DNA from: Acanthacorydalis orientalis
Taxonomy: Eukaryota; Arthropoda; Insecta; Megaloptera; Corydalidae
DNA: 64,000 nucleotides
Direction: 5' to 3'
NCBI GenBank assembly: GCA_034766995.1
Contig: CM068316.1
Location: 19,025,590 to 19,089,589, forward strand
The position numbers were made by a program, and so were the translations under genes. The notes beneath the pieces are model-generated. The model was not told where the DNA came from. It worked only from the letters and a program-made list of their open reading frames with translations, and ran no database searches. Shown here piece by piece: positions 47,460 through 58,726 of this stretch; the first letter of the stretch is position 1, and each line of letters starts with the position of its first letter.

Positions 47460-48408
47460 TTATTCATTATCATCATCAGTATCATCATCTTGTTGTGAAT
47501 TGATCTGGAAGTAACGGAGTTCATATGCATCTTTCCCCGCAGCTACCACACGTAACCAATCTCTAAGACTATGTTTCTTCAAATATTTTTTCGTTAAATA
47601 TTTCAAATATCTTTTACTAAATGGTACCTAAAAAACACACTTTTGTATATATATACATATGTCTCTCTCTCTCTCTATATATATGTGTGTGTGTGTCCAT
47701 GCATGTATGTATATATATGTACAAATAGTCAAACATCACAATTGAATATTTGACACAAGTACCATAACTTTTTATAAGTACTAAATTTTTATCTTCTAAT
47801 TTTTAAACCGATGCAGTTAAATTTAACTGATATTATAAATGGAACTAACATTAGAAAATAAATACTTTAGTACTTACTAATTTAAATATTCTTTTCATAC
47901 AACATACCTCTGAATTAACAGACAACTTGGTTTTATTACGTTCCAAAGTAACAACATTTCCCAACTGATTTGTTTTCCCATTGATTTTAATTCGTTCTCT
48001 CAAATATTGTTCAAAATTTTGTACATCGAGAATATTGTCTTCAACTGGATGGGTACAGTCTACTGTGAACTTCAGCGAGATTTTCTTCTTTTTTTGTCCA
48101 CCTTTACCTCGTAAAGCATTTCGAACATTTTTGTTTTTTACAGCAACCGTCTGGAATCCACAAAATTGTGTTTGAACCAGACACACAAGTACTCATTAAT
48201 AAACGATAAAAATAAATTTATTTTCACTTTTTTACGAGTATAGAGCATGACATTTTTTGAGGTTTTGTATTACTGATAAATATACATCGTGATACACGAT
48301 CTATGAAAGAATGATACACTTTATAAATTAATAAACATAAACTAAGATGATGAACAAAAATAATTGTGGATAACACATGATTATAAATTAAATACTTACA
48401 GGAGCCAT
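47460..48408 (-). CDS. RpL22: 60S ribosomal protein L22 (eL22)
   Basis: Three exons on the minus strand: 48400-48408 (Met-Ala-Pro), 47908-48150 and 47460-47627, giving 139 residues with GT..AG introns. Known role: structural component of the large ribosomal subunit. Diagnostic segments are [79 protein letters not shown] and YELRYFQIN, followed by the usual acidic tail (DDDTDDDNE). A basic run (GGQKKKKI) precedes the domain. The stop codon overlaps an AATAAA, which could be the polyadenylation signal. The tiny first exon, split just after the start codon, is common in ribosomal protein genes. Confidence 0.96.
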
Positions 48409-48428
48409 TGTCACACGTTTACGAGACA

Positions 48429-48439
48429 GGAAAAAGAAG
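48429..48439 (-). promoter_or_regulatory. 5' TOP/TCT-type pyrimidine tract of RpL22
   Basis: On the minus strand CTTCTTTTTCC lies about 20 bp before the RpL22 start codon. Ribosomal protein mRNAs usually begin within such a tract, which couples translation to growth signalling. The transcription start itself is inferred, not shown. Confidence 0.5.
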
Positions 48440-48604
48440 TTTACCAACGTTTAAAGATAAAACATATTACCCCAAAAGTGGTATAGCCAATGTAAAAAAT
48501 TTTAAATTGTAAACATTCATTTCTCTTCATTTATTTTCGAACATAATTAATTTACTGTAAAAATATAAAAAATGTTTATTTTAATCATTTTGATGTTGTA
48601 ATGA

Positions 48605-48610
<6 letters not shown>

Positions 48611-48667
<57 letters not shown>
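48611..48667. repeat. (TA)n microsatellite
   Basis: Pure TA repeat between RpL22 and the SLC35F6-like gene. Confidence 0.9.
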
Positions 48668-48677
<10 letters not shown>

Positions 48678-49429
48678 TACATACATACATAATTGGTAAA
48701 AATATAAAATAGATAAGCAAATAAAGATATATAGTGGTAAAATATTGTAAGAGCTAGTGTACACAAAAAATATTTATGAATAAAAAACATTAACATTTTG
48801 TTAAAAAATGATATTAAAAAGTTAATAGTTGTGTACGTAGTTTTTTAATTTTATTATTTCAAATTTTATTCGTTTAGCATGAGAATTTTTAATTATGCGA
48901 CAAATAATTCAATACTATAATTAAATAATTCACTTTTTATGTTCTTTCATAAATTTGCAGATATTTTACTAGAAGGAATATATTCATATGATGTTTATGT
49001 CGAATATCTAAAAAAAATATTTAATTCATTAATTCCACTGTTTACTGGCTTGTATATTGTTTTGTCTGAAATGAAATATATTTTTATAAATAATGAAACA
49101 ATAAGTCATTTTTTAGTTTATAACATTTTTCATAAAGTAAATATTTGAACAGTATGTTTTCTTAAATTTCAACTTTTTGATATAACACATGTTCTATAAA
49201 TAATATTCAACCAATTGTCAAAAATAATCGTGCATCTCTTTCTATAATGTCAATCGTAGATGTCAATGTTGTTATTTTGAACGTCATACGTAGACTTATC
49301 AACATGAGTCACTAATTTGACTGGCCGACTTATTTGTCTAGTTTATAATTGTGCATATTAATTTTTAGCTGCTATTTTTTCGTTTTGTAATTAACTAAAT
49401 TTTATTCTGTATACCTATATTTATAATCG
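48668..49429. other. intergenic region upstream of the transporter gene
   Basis: AT-rich. A 69-codon open frame at 48939-49148 has no recognisable motif and is taken as chance. The promoter of the SLC35F6-like gene presumably lies near 49230-49420 but no TATA or initiator could be chosen with confidence. Confidence 0.45.
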
Positions 49430-49713
49430 ATGGCCTGGACTAAATATCAAATATTTTTGGCTTTTGTTTTAGTTATAACCGGATCTATAAATACTTTAAG
49501 TACAAAGTAAGTTCTTTATTTAATTAAAAAATATATCATATTATAAATAATATTTTTTTAGATGGGCTGATAAATTAAGTTCGGAGGGATCTGATGGCAA
49601 AATAAGAACATTTGAACATCCATTTGTGCAAGCATGTGCAATGTTTTTAGGTGAAATAATGTGCTTATTTGTTTTTAAAGCTGCGTATTTCTATTATAAA
49701 CGAAAACAGGTAA

Positions 49714-49751
<38 letters not shown>

Positions 49752-49752
49752 T

Positions 49753-49796
<44 letters not shown>

Positions 49797-51111
49797 TGTA
49801 AATAAGTAAATAAAAAATATATGATTTTCTTTATTTAAGGATGGGTCAGTTGATACGAATGGTTTAGTTAAAGGGAATCGTAATTTCAATCCATTTGTCC
49901 TTTTTATACCTGCAATGTGTGATATGGTAGCGACATCGATTATGTATGTAGGATTAAATTTTACATATGCTTCAAGTTTTCAAATGTTAAGAGGTAATAT
50001 CTTTTTAATAGAAAATCATTTATTGTACTACATTTTTCATAATTGTCTTATATTGATTTTTAGGATCGGTGATAATATTTGTGGGTCTTTTAAGTGTTGG
50101 TTTCTTGGAACGCACATTAAAATCTCGTGAATGGACTGGAATTTTCTTTGTTATAATTGGTTTGGTCATAGTAGGAATAAGTGATTTTTTCAATCATTCT
50201 TCACAAGGGCGTCATGGAAGAAATGATATTATTACAGGCGATTTATTAATTATTATTGCACAGGTTTAGTTTTTTTTTTAAGTAATTGCTATATATTGTT
50301 ATATAATTAATTTATTAGTATGCAAAAAAAGCTAAACGATCTGTATAAAATAAAATTGTTTTCCTATATTTTTATGGTCTTTAAATTTGATGACGCGTAC
50401 AAAAAAAATTAAAGTAAATTAAAATATAAATAGTATTAAATTTTGACTGAAGATAATGGATGTGTTTATTAAAAAAATATAAATGTATATAATTTTTTTT
50501 ATTTATATGTATTGTCTTTAGATTATTACATCAGTACAAATGGTAGTAGAAGAAAAGTTTGTGTCTGGTTTGGATATTCCTCCATTGCAAGCAGTTGGCT
50601 GGGAAGGTAAAACAAATATACATATTTTTAATTCAAATATGTCTTTATTAAATATATTTACATATGTACGGTATATTGATTATTAAATTAATTTCAATAA
50701 TAATTTTAGGAGTTTTTGGATTTATTACACTGGGTTTACTTCAGATTCCATTTTATTTTATAAAAGTACCTGCACCATTTAATCATAATGCACATGGAGT
50801 TTTAGAGGATCTTCCAGATGCCTTAGTACAAATTGGCAACAACTATCAACTTGTCTTTGCTATTATAGGTAAATAAAAGAAAATATAGTTATTTGATATA
50901 ATTAATATTAATTTGTAATAATATTTGTGTTGATATATTTTTTTAAGGGACAATAATTTCAATTGCATTTTTCAATTTTGCTGGAATATCAGTTACAAAA
51001 GAAATATCTGCAACGACACGTATGGTATTAGACAGTATACGTACTTTAGTTATTTGGTTATTTGCATTAATGCTCCGTTGGCAAGATTTTCATTGGCCTC
51101 AGGTAACTTAT

Positions 51112-51164
<53 letters not shown>

Positions 51165-51482
51165 TATATGTATATATATATATATATATGTATGTATGTA
51201 CGTATGTACATGTATATAAATGCACTAATATTTGTATGCAAATATATTAATACATATATACAAATATTTATTTCATTTAATTATAGTAAATATAATGTTT
51301 TAAATTAATGTACTGTTGTATTGTAGATTATTGGGTTCACAGGGTTGGTATTTGGAATGTGTTTATATAACAATGTCTCATTTAAAATATGTACAGATCC
51401 TATAGTAACCAGAATAAATAATTATCGAAATGTTGAAGAAGAAGAAGTAGTTAATAGGCCAGCAGATGTATCAGACATATAA
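49430..51482 (+). CDS. SLC35F6: SLC35F6-like multi-pass transporter
   Basis: Eight exons (49430-49506, 49562-49709, 49840-49993, 50064-50263, 50522-50606, 50710-50868, 50948-51102, 51327-51482), all GT..AG, join to 377 residues. The protein starts [20 protein letters not shown] and carries family signatures KWADKL, FNPF.LF.PA-like [64 protein letters not shown], and [20 protein letters not shown]. About ten hydrophobic segments are expected, as in drug/metabolite transporters. Human SLC35F6 is reported in lysosomal and mitochondrial membranes; the substrate is not established. The C-terminus is a short acidic tail (NVEEEEVV). The best open frame supports every junction. Confidence 0.95.
51113..51190. 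repeat. (TA)n microsatellite in SLC35F6 intron 7
   Basis: Interrupted TA repeat just after the seventh exon's donor. Confidence 0.9.
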
Positions 51483-52877
51483 TGAAAATTGTATGTTTAT
51501 TAATAACATACTATATGAATATTTCTCACTGTCAAATTTGCATCAATGTGCTATAATTACATAATCAATGTATTTAAATTAGATGCAAAATATTTTTATT
51601 GAAACATGCAAATATATTTTCTAATTTGATATATCTTATATAATTGTTCTACATATCTTATTTAATTTTTTTTTATTAATATGCAGAACAGTTTATTTAA
51701 TAGGAAAGCTATATTAGTAATGAAAGAATATAATTGCAGTCTCAATTTTGATATTTGATGGAAGATTTAAAATGTGTCATTTTTGTATAAGTACATTAGA
51801 TAAATTTTTATTTTTAATAATCATAACATGAAGATTTTTTACAAAGTAATGTATAAACTTAGTGTAAATATATTAACTAGAGTCAAAAAACTGAATTTTT
51901 GTAACATGTTATCAAATTGGTGACTTTTTCAAAAATATTTTGTAATTGATATGTTTATGAGTTATTGCACATAAAATGTATATAGATAGCAATGTAGAAT
52001 AATTATTGACATTTATTTTATAAATTTTGTATTTGTTTATCATTTGTGACTACAAATGAAATGTATTGCAGTAATGGTAACATGTTTTTGAAGGTATATT
52101 TAATGTACTTAGAATAAATTAATTTTTATTTGGGTATGTATAAGAATATTGGGACCAGAATTAACAATTTTCTTTAAAATATTTACATTTAATATTATGA
52201 GTATAATGAACTTACTATATATAAATTAATAAATATACATATCTGTACACATTGTTTACCATTGTTGGTTATAAAATTATTGAAGCTGAATTTTAATGTA
52301 AATATATTGATTCTCTAATCAAAATAAATAAGATATATGAAGTTCAGACAATATTATGAATATATTTTTAAGTATTGTTATTTGATTGTTATATATATAT
52401 ATGCATGTATGTATATAAGTACAATTATAAGTTCTTATAAATATATTCTGTTAGTACTGTCAACTTTAATTGGAAATTATAATTTTGCCAAAATATTTTT
52501 TAAGGCTGTGTCTGCTTTTTTATAATAAAAATTAGAAAATTACATGTTTGTATATAATAACAATGATTAAAAATAATTTGCCTATATTTCTAATTTGATT
52601 CGAATAAATATTGAAGTGAATTTAATGAATTTGGTTATTTACAGAATAAATTTTCAGTTTTTTGTGATATTTTGTTATTAGATAATGTGTTTTATGGGAA
52701 TTATATGTTAACTCTATTGATATTTTGTTACTCGAATATACTTAAAATGAATATATTTGGTGTTTTTTTTATTTGTATATATATATATATATATATATGC
52801 AAAAATTAACTCAATATTTAACTAAGACAACATTGATATACAATTTACTGGGATTTTGTATTTAAATATATTGCAAA
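51483..52877. other. 3' flank of the transporter gene, no gene
   Basis: AT-rich DNA with many possible polyadenylation signals. An AT-rich open frame near 52337-52525 has no recognisable motif. Nothing else supported. Confidence 0.5.
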
Positions 52878-53120
52878 TACAGAGTTCCCCTGTATCCGCG
52901 GGTAATACATTCCAAGACCTACAATGGATACTCGAAACCGTGGATAGTAGTGAACCGGTATATGTTGTTTTTCGTTTATGTACATACTTATGATAAAGTT
53001 TGATAAATTACGTACAATAAGACATTGCCAATATTAAATAATAATAAAATACAATGTACATTATTATACTTGTGCTCTTTTTCTGTCTCTCTTGAATGAA
53101 CGGGATTCTGACGTTTTAGC

Positions 53121-54204
53121 TTAACCCTTAACTACCTTCGATATTTAGACTAATGTGAGTGGTTTTGTGGAGTTAAGTTCTGCCCCAATCAAAAATTGTA
53201 TATATCTTAGTATGTTTAATATTTTCATATGAGTGGTTTAGGGAAAATAAAAAGTAGTTATATATGAAATAGAATAGACTTTATTAGAAAAATAAGTAAC
53301 ACTTCTTTGAATAAAAATGGCACTTTTGTATAGCAGTCTCAGTTTTTTCAGTCTTAACTAATATATCTACATAGGGATTTACTTAAACCTATTAATTTTG
53401 AAAAAGGATGTAAGCTTTCAGATCATCAAAAGAACAAATTTTAAGAAAATAAAAATACTATCAACTTCTCAAAAAAAATCTGATATGGGGGGTCTTTTGG
53501 TCCTATCATTAGGACACACTAATCAACAACAATCTCTAAATATAGAAAGGCACATATTTTCAATCATCGCAGTCTATGCATACTTTTTTCTCACATGTAC
53601 ATTTTCATGATTGGATTTGAATATACCAGACAATAACAAAAGGCCAATGAAAGCTTTTATTTCTATTTTATTGACGTGATTTGTGTAAGCAGTAAAATTA
53701 GAACTAGTACTCTTCTCTGCAAGTTCTGTTATTTTTTTATTAATATGTGTCATGATGTAGGCTACCATTTCATCTATAATTAGCAAAGACCATGTTTCAA
53801 CAGGTGTCAAGTTAGGTTTTTCTGCAGCTAGAACTTTGATCCCGGGAAAATATGTAACGGTATTGTGCGACCTTGTTGTGAAATTTAAGGTGGCACTTTT
53901 GACCATTTGAAGCGGTTTCTGCCATAAAAATAGCCAGATTATCTTACTGTTTCCTGCCCTTCATTTGCGCTGTCCTTTTCTTAATCATCAACTGTTTCGC
54001 TTCTAGTGTCATGCCCAGTTACTTCGGTAGGAACATCACTAAATTATTTACCATCTTAAAAATAGTCTGGTATTTCCTCATCTGATAGAGTTTGGAGAGT
54101 ACTGAGATTATTTGCCACCACAATTGCAAGGCGACAATAGCAACGAAATTATAAACATAAATGCCAACATGGGAATATACCCCGCGAAGGTAGTTAAGGG
54201 TTAA
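53121..54204 (-). mobile_element. piggyBac-like element, internally deleted
   Basis: TTAA at both ends (53121-53124, 54201-54204) next to a perfect 16-bp inverted repeat CCCTTAACTACCTTCG. The first eight bases are shared with the piggyBac-like element at 38844-42602, so the two families are related. The only coding remnant is an N-terminal transposase piece on the minus strand. Confidence 0.82.
53574..53906 (-). pseudogene. piggyBac transposase N-terminal fragment
   Basis: Contains the typical start of the DDE_Tnp_1_7 domain: PVETWSLLIIDEMVAYIMTH, then TAYTNHVNKIEIKAFIGLLL and LSGIFKSNH. The sequence breaks off just before the catalytic domain. No catalytic Asp is present. Confidence 0.75.
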
Positions 54205-54332
54205 TCCTAAATGGGCGATACAATTTAAATACATTTTTACATTTATTTGTTAAAAAATCATTCGGGTCGCGGTAAACCGCGCATAACTGAAACTGAGGCA
54301 ACCGAACTCGCGAATATGGCGGTCCTACTGTA

Positions 54333-55750
54333 CATTCAAAAAGAAAATTAATACTTGAATAACATTATACAATTTATTACTAATTATTTTATTTATTAGA
54401 AATGTGGTAAACTGTTGACTGATTTCAGTGAAATGATGTCATTGAACTACACAAGCAGAAAAAAATATTTGAAAAAATTGTTAATTTAAGTCATTATACT
54501 TTTCACATGATTTCACGTTTAATTGATTCAAAAATTTTCTGAAAAGTATTATTATGTTCAATTATTATTTCATGAAAGTAATTAAATATTTAATTAATTT
54601 CATGAACAATTTCTTCAAATCAAATACACATTAATAAAGAAAATAAAAAGTTGAATGTGTAAAAAATATAAAATATCGAAATTCACAGTAAATGTACTAT
54701 TCACATCAAAAAACAAAATTTTATTTGGAAAAGTGGTTAATAACTGGTTATTAAAAAAATTATGGTTACTAATGTGCATTTTGATTTCGATTCTAACATA
54801 TTTATAGCGCTAAATTAGCTTTTTAAAGTGGTAGTATTCCCATTAAAATGTGTATAAACAACAATCAAAAATGATAAATAATCAATTATTGAACATTTTT
54901 TACCAGAAATTTTATTGTGGTTTGTAGGGTGTGTAAAAGATTCATCGTGAAAGTGAATTTAACTATAGTACCAAAAGTATAGTTACAAAGAGATGAATTA
55001 AAATCTCCATGAAAAAAAGTATTACCATATGGAATTAAAGATGATTAATCATAGTGTGGGATTAAATCTTATTAATTTTTTGTGGTTATCCTTTATTAAA
55101 AGTATTATATATTAGGATACGTAAAATTGTTATGTACAAATTTGTATCAAAGTACACAAAAATGAGAGTTAAAGATAACTTGCGTTTTGATTAATAATTC
55201 TTACTATAAAGCTTACAAAATTCGAATATATAGTTGCTTTACGAGTATAATGTCCAGGTGAATTTGAAATCTCATTTCAGACTTTAGCCATTAGTACAGT
55301 TAAAATTTTATGAAAACATTTAGAAAACATGCCAACAAATTAATTAATGAATTCCAAAAATATCACGTAAAATAATATATTAATGACATAAAATAGATAA
55401 AACTTATGTTAGAAATTCTAAGTGTTCTATACTTAAAGGATTAATAATTATTAAAAGAGGTAAGTAGCTTGTACTAAGGTACTAAAACAATATTTTTTAA
55501 ATTATTTGATTCACTAAATAAAAATAATAACACACAGTATTACATTGCAGTGAATTTTTGTATTTATATTACAATTATAATATTTGTAATAAACAAATAA
55601 AGATAGATCTAGTTTAGGTTACGAATTTGCATTATTATTTAGTATTTATATGTACAGGTTTTCTAATAAGGATGCAATTTTTTAATTTGAAATAAAACAG
55701 AATTTGCGCTTAGATTTTATGTTTCTTTATTGTAAATAATAGTTAAAGGC
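54333..55750. other. AT-rich desert
   Basis: No open frame of note, no transposon terminus or RNA gene recognised. Confidence 0.55.
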
Positions 55751-55754
55751 AGAT

Positions 55755-56492
55755 ACTTTATCTATGGTTAAAGGTATGCTATTTATAAATAAAAAATAAA
55801 ATTATAATTGACCGTCGCTTGCTTTGTTACAAGTAACCATTCTTTTGTTAAAATTTTCAATAACTACACAACTGCGTATGGTGGCCCACTACGCACTAGC
55901 ACTATTTCTGTATGCAGCAGTTTCTCAACAATTACCCTTGGATTTTCTTCAGTCTAGATTCGGGAGTTTTGCTTGTTAACGTATCCAGAGAGTTCGAAAT
56001 GATCATTATCACTAAAGATGACTATTTCAGAAAAACCGTGCTGTTGTTCCAGTATCCAATAACAAATTTCTGACGCAGTGAATCATCTACTGGCTTTAAT
56101 TCTTGTGTTAATCGAATACTATAAACCTACAGCAATAAATCCTTATGCAAAATACGACATGTGGTCGTCTGTGAAAGGCTCAAATGCTGCGAATGTCATA
56201 GAATTGACATTCCTAGCTCTTCTGATACACTTTCATGAATCAAGTCAATGTTTTCTTCAGAACGAGCACTACAATCACGTGTTGGTGTTTCTTTATCTTG
56301 AACTGATTCAGTCTCTTCAAATTTACTTGCCAATCGAAGAATTTTTGACTCAGATGGACGAGTATGTCGAGAATTAATATCGTGTAATTCACGAAATGTA
56401 TTTTTTATAGGACGGCCATACGAATACAATTGTATTATTTCAATGCGGTGTTTTGTTGCATACGGAGCCATAACTAAAAATGGCAATGTCAA
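55755..56492 (-). pseudogene. degraded Tc1/mariner-superfamily transposase (DUF4817-type HTH)
   Basis: The minus strand begins with an HTH region (HRIEIIQLYSYGRPIKNTFR, RPSESKILRLASKFEETESV, SARSEENIDLIHESVSEE). Further down, broken by stops and shifts, are RYWILEQQHGFSEIVIFSD, GYVNKQNSRI and ENPRVIVEKLLH, matching the catalytic domain around the first Asp of insect transposases with this HTH. Most of the second half is missing. It is long dead. Confidence 0.7.
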
Positions 56493-56599
56493 AACTTAAC
56501 AAATGTTAAAAAAATACAGCTGTCAGTTTGACACCTGTAAAATATAACTTCTTAAAAAATGCGTCGTATATTGGAAAACCTTATATATATATATATATA

Positions 56600-57059
56600 C
56601 ACTCAAACCTGTATTTGTGCGGTAGATAGGGACCGCATAAAAGAAAATGCATAAAAAAAAAATCGCACAAAACTTCACGAGTAGCTATAAAATATAGTTT
56701 TCGGAACACAATTAAAAAATATTTTTTTTATGCGGTGAATAGGGACCGCAGAAAAAAAGTCTCACGTTTAAAATAACTTAAAATCTTACGAAATAACTAG
56801 CAGTTCATCTGTGCAGCAGAGAACTTTATTATCCCATTGCGGTACAGGACAGATATGCGCGCCCTTATACCTGACTTGAACGGTACCGCAATTTACTTAG
56901 AAATTAACATTCAAATTACACTGCGTTATTTTGCTAAAATTCAACAAAAATAATAAATTTATTGAAATTTTCATTTACCGCACAAAAAAAAATCGCATAA
57001 AAACAAATGCACAAAAAAAAATCGCACAAAAAAACACCGCACACAAACAGGTTTGAGTG
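56600..57059. mobile_element. 460-bp MITE with TA target
   Basis: Flanked by TA (56598-56599, 57060-57061). Inverted ends share CACTCAAACCTGT and TGTGCGGT, three mismatches over 24 bp. The phrase GGGACCGCA occurs twice inside. The TA target suggests a Tc1/mariner or pogo-type helper. It has no coding capacity. Confidence 0.72.
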
Positions 57060-57061
57060 TA

Positions 57062-57100
57062 TGTATGTGTGTATGCATGTGTGTATATATATATACACAC

Positions 57101-57164
<64 letters not shown>

Positions 57165-57180
57165 ATATACACACACACAC

Positions 57181-57221
<41 letters not shown>
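57062..57221. repeat. TA/TG/CA microsatellite
   Basis: Mixed alternating repeat directly right of the MITE. The long low-complexity frames crossing it are not genes. Confidence 0.9.
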
Positions 57222-57224
<3 letters not shown>

Positions 57225-57296
57225 GAAAATTAATTACATATTTCAGTTAAAATATAAATTTGTATTTATGAATTAAGTAGTATTCGTATTTAATAG

Positions 57297-57721
57297 TGTT
57301 CAGGATTTTTGTAATCCTGAGACCAGTGTACAATCATACCCTCCTTTCAATCAACAGCCATGATGCACCGCCTTGTGGCATGTGCGTGGCACTGCTCAAG
57401 CACTTGTGCACGGCTGGCGACAATGGTACATCACAGGTAGAATAAAATACAATAATTAACAGCAACAATAGAATATAACAGTAACAGTCAGTAACGATCA
57501 GTACAGTACAGAAACGAGTACAGAACAGACAGTACAACAAGAACCGCCTCGGATTACAGTGACGACACCGTACTCCACTGTAGCATCCATCTTTTCTACC
57601 TTTTTATATTTATTTGTTAATCCTTTTGTAAACTTTACATACAATAAAATTTATCTGTTCAATTACGCATTTCCTTTTTATTCGGATATAATTGGTGGTC
57701 CGTCGAATCGGACCACCCTAA
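57297..57721 (+). mobile_element. probable BEL/Pao-type LTR and start of internal region
   Basis: Starts TGTTCAGGATT, with a perfect terminal hairpin (TCAGGATT, TTTGT, AATCCTGA) seen in many BEL LTRs. It contains ACAATAAAAT as a possible polyadenylation signal near 57645 and reaches ATTGGTGGTCCGTCGAATC, which looks like the primer-binding region just after an LTR. It is less AT-rich than its surroundings. No coding part follows, so it is a solo or broken end. No target duplication could be confirmed. Confidence 0.45.
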
Positions 57722-58655
57722 AAGCGCGAACAAATAGTTTATCATTTATATTCTTTGAATTAATTATGTAATTAATTAAATAACAGAATGAGATTTTGAA
57801 ATAAAATGTACATATGAGTACATAAATAATTACTTGCAATAATGATGTCATTTAAACTTTTTAAAATTGAATTTTATAACTATATTTATTTGATTTCATT
57901 AAATTTTTACCTTCATGTTTGGTAGATTTTCTTGAATCAATTTTTAATTATTATTGAAAAATTTGAAAATTTTTTACATTATTATATATAATTTTGTAAT
58001 CTTTTTTTAGATTTTTGTATATTAACTAAATTAATCAAATTATTAAGAATGTTTCACAAATGAATTTTCGCACATACATTACAAAAAAAATTGAACAATA
58101 ATATTAAATAATTAATGTCTTTTTTGATTCATGTTTATGTAGACTTTACTAGAGAAATCAGTATTCTCAGAGCAAGAATAGTTTGTGATAATGATTAAAA
58201 TGTATACATTAACAAAAGTAAATATTGTTATTGTGACGATTTATTGATAGAATAGTCTTCCAAAATTGAGTAAATTATTACATACTTTAATGATGTATTT
58301 ATAATTTAGCAGAATTTGAGGATTTTCGTTTTTAAAAATATCAGTCATTGATAATAAATGAAGGACAAACTGTTATACATTGCAAAAGGTAATATCAATT
58401 GAATGATTTATTATATTAGCCACTATGTTATTACATAAATTGGTAGAGATTATTGACTAGCTTAAAAAATAAATATATGTGAAAGCACTTATTGTATCGC
58501 AAATGAAAACACATTTTAAATGCATACAAATGTAAAATATACGATTATTGTAATTAAACTCTAAATACTGTATGTAATAAATTTTATTGTAGCTTTATTT
58601 TTACATTTTTTTAAAAACTTATTCTTTACTGGATGATTAAAAATATTTACATATA

Positions 58656-58717
<62 letters not shown>

Positions 58718-58726
58718 GACACTTAT
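57722..58726. other. AT-rich 3' flank of the Pax gene
   Basis: AT-rich sequence with a (TA)n run at 58661-58714. It is downstream of the Pax3/7 stop codon on the minus strand and probably holds its 3' untranslated region. No other gene recognised. Confidence 0.5.

Larger units (their letters stand above)
52880..54330. mobile_element. pogo/Tigger-like element (nonautonomous)
   Basis: The left end reads TA then CAGAGTTCCCCTGTATCCGC. The right end, inverted, reads TA then CAGTAGGACCGCCATATTCG. This is the look of pogo/Tigger termini, with TA duplicated at 52878-52879 and 54331-54332. The inner end regions keep CGCGG or CGCGA blocks. It encodes no pogo transposase. A piggyBac-like element is nested inside. 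Confidence 0.65.

Noticed and set aside
48939..49148. 69-codon plus-strand frame upstream of the transporter gene
   Set aside because: AT-rich composition, no motif and no splice context. Treated as chance.
56934..57222. Overlapping frames rich in Cys, Val, Tyr and Ile on both strands
   Set aside because: Products of the TA/TG/CA microsatellite and MITE end. No protein features.
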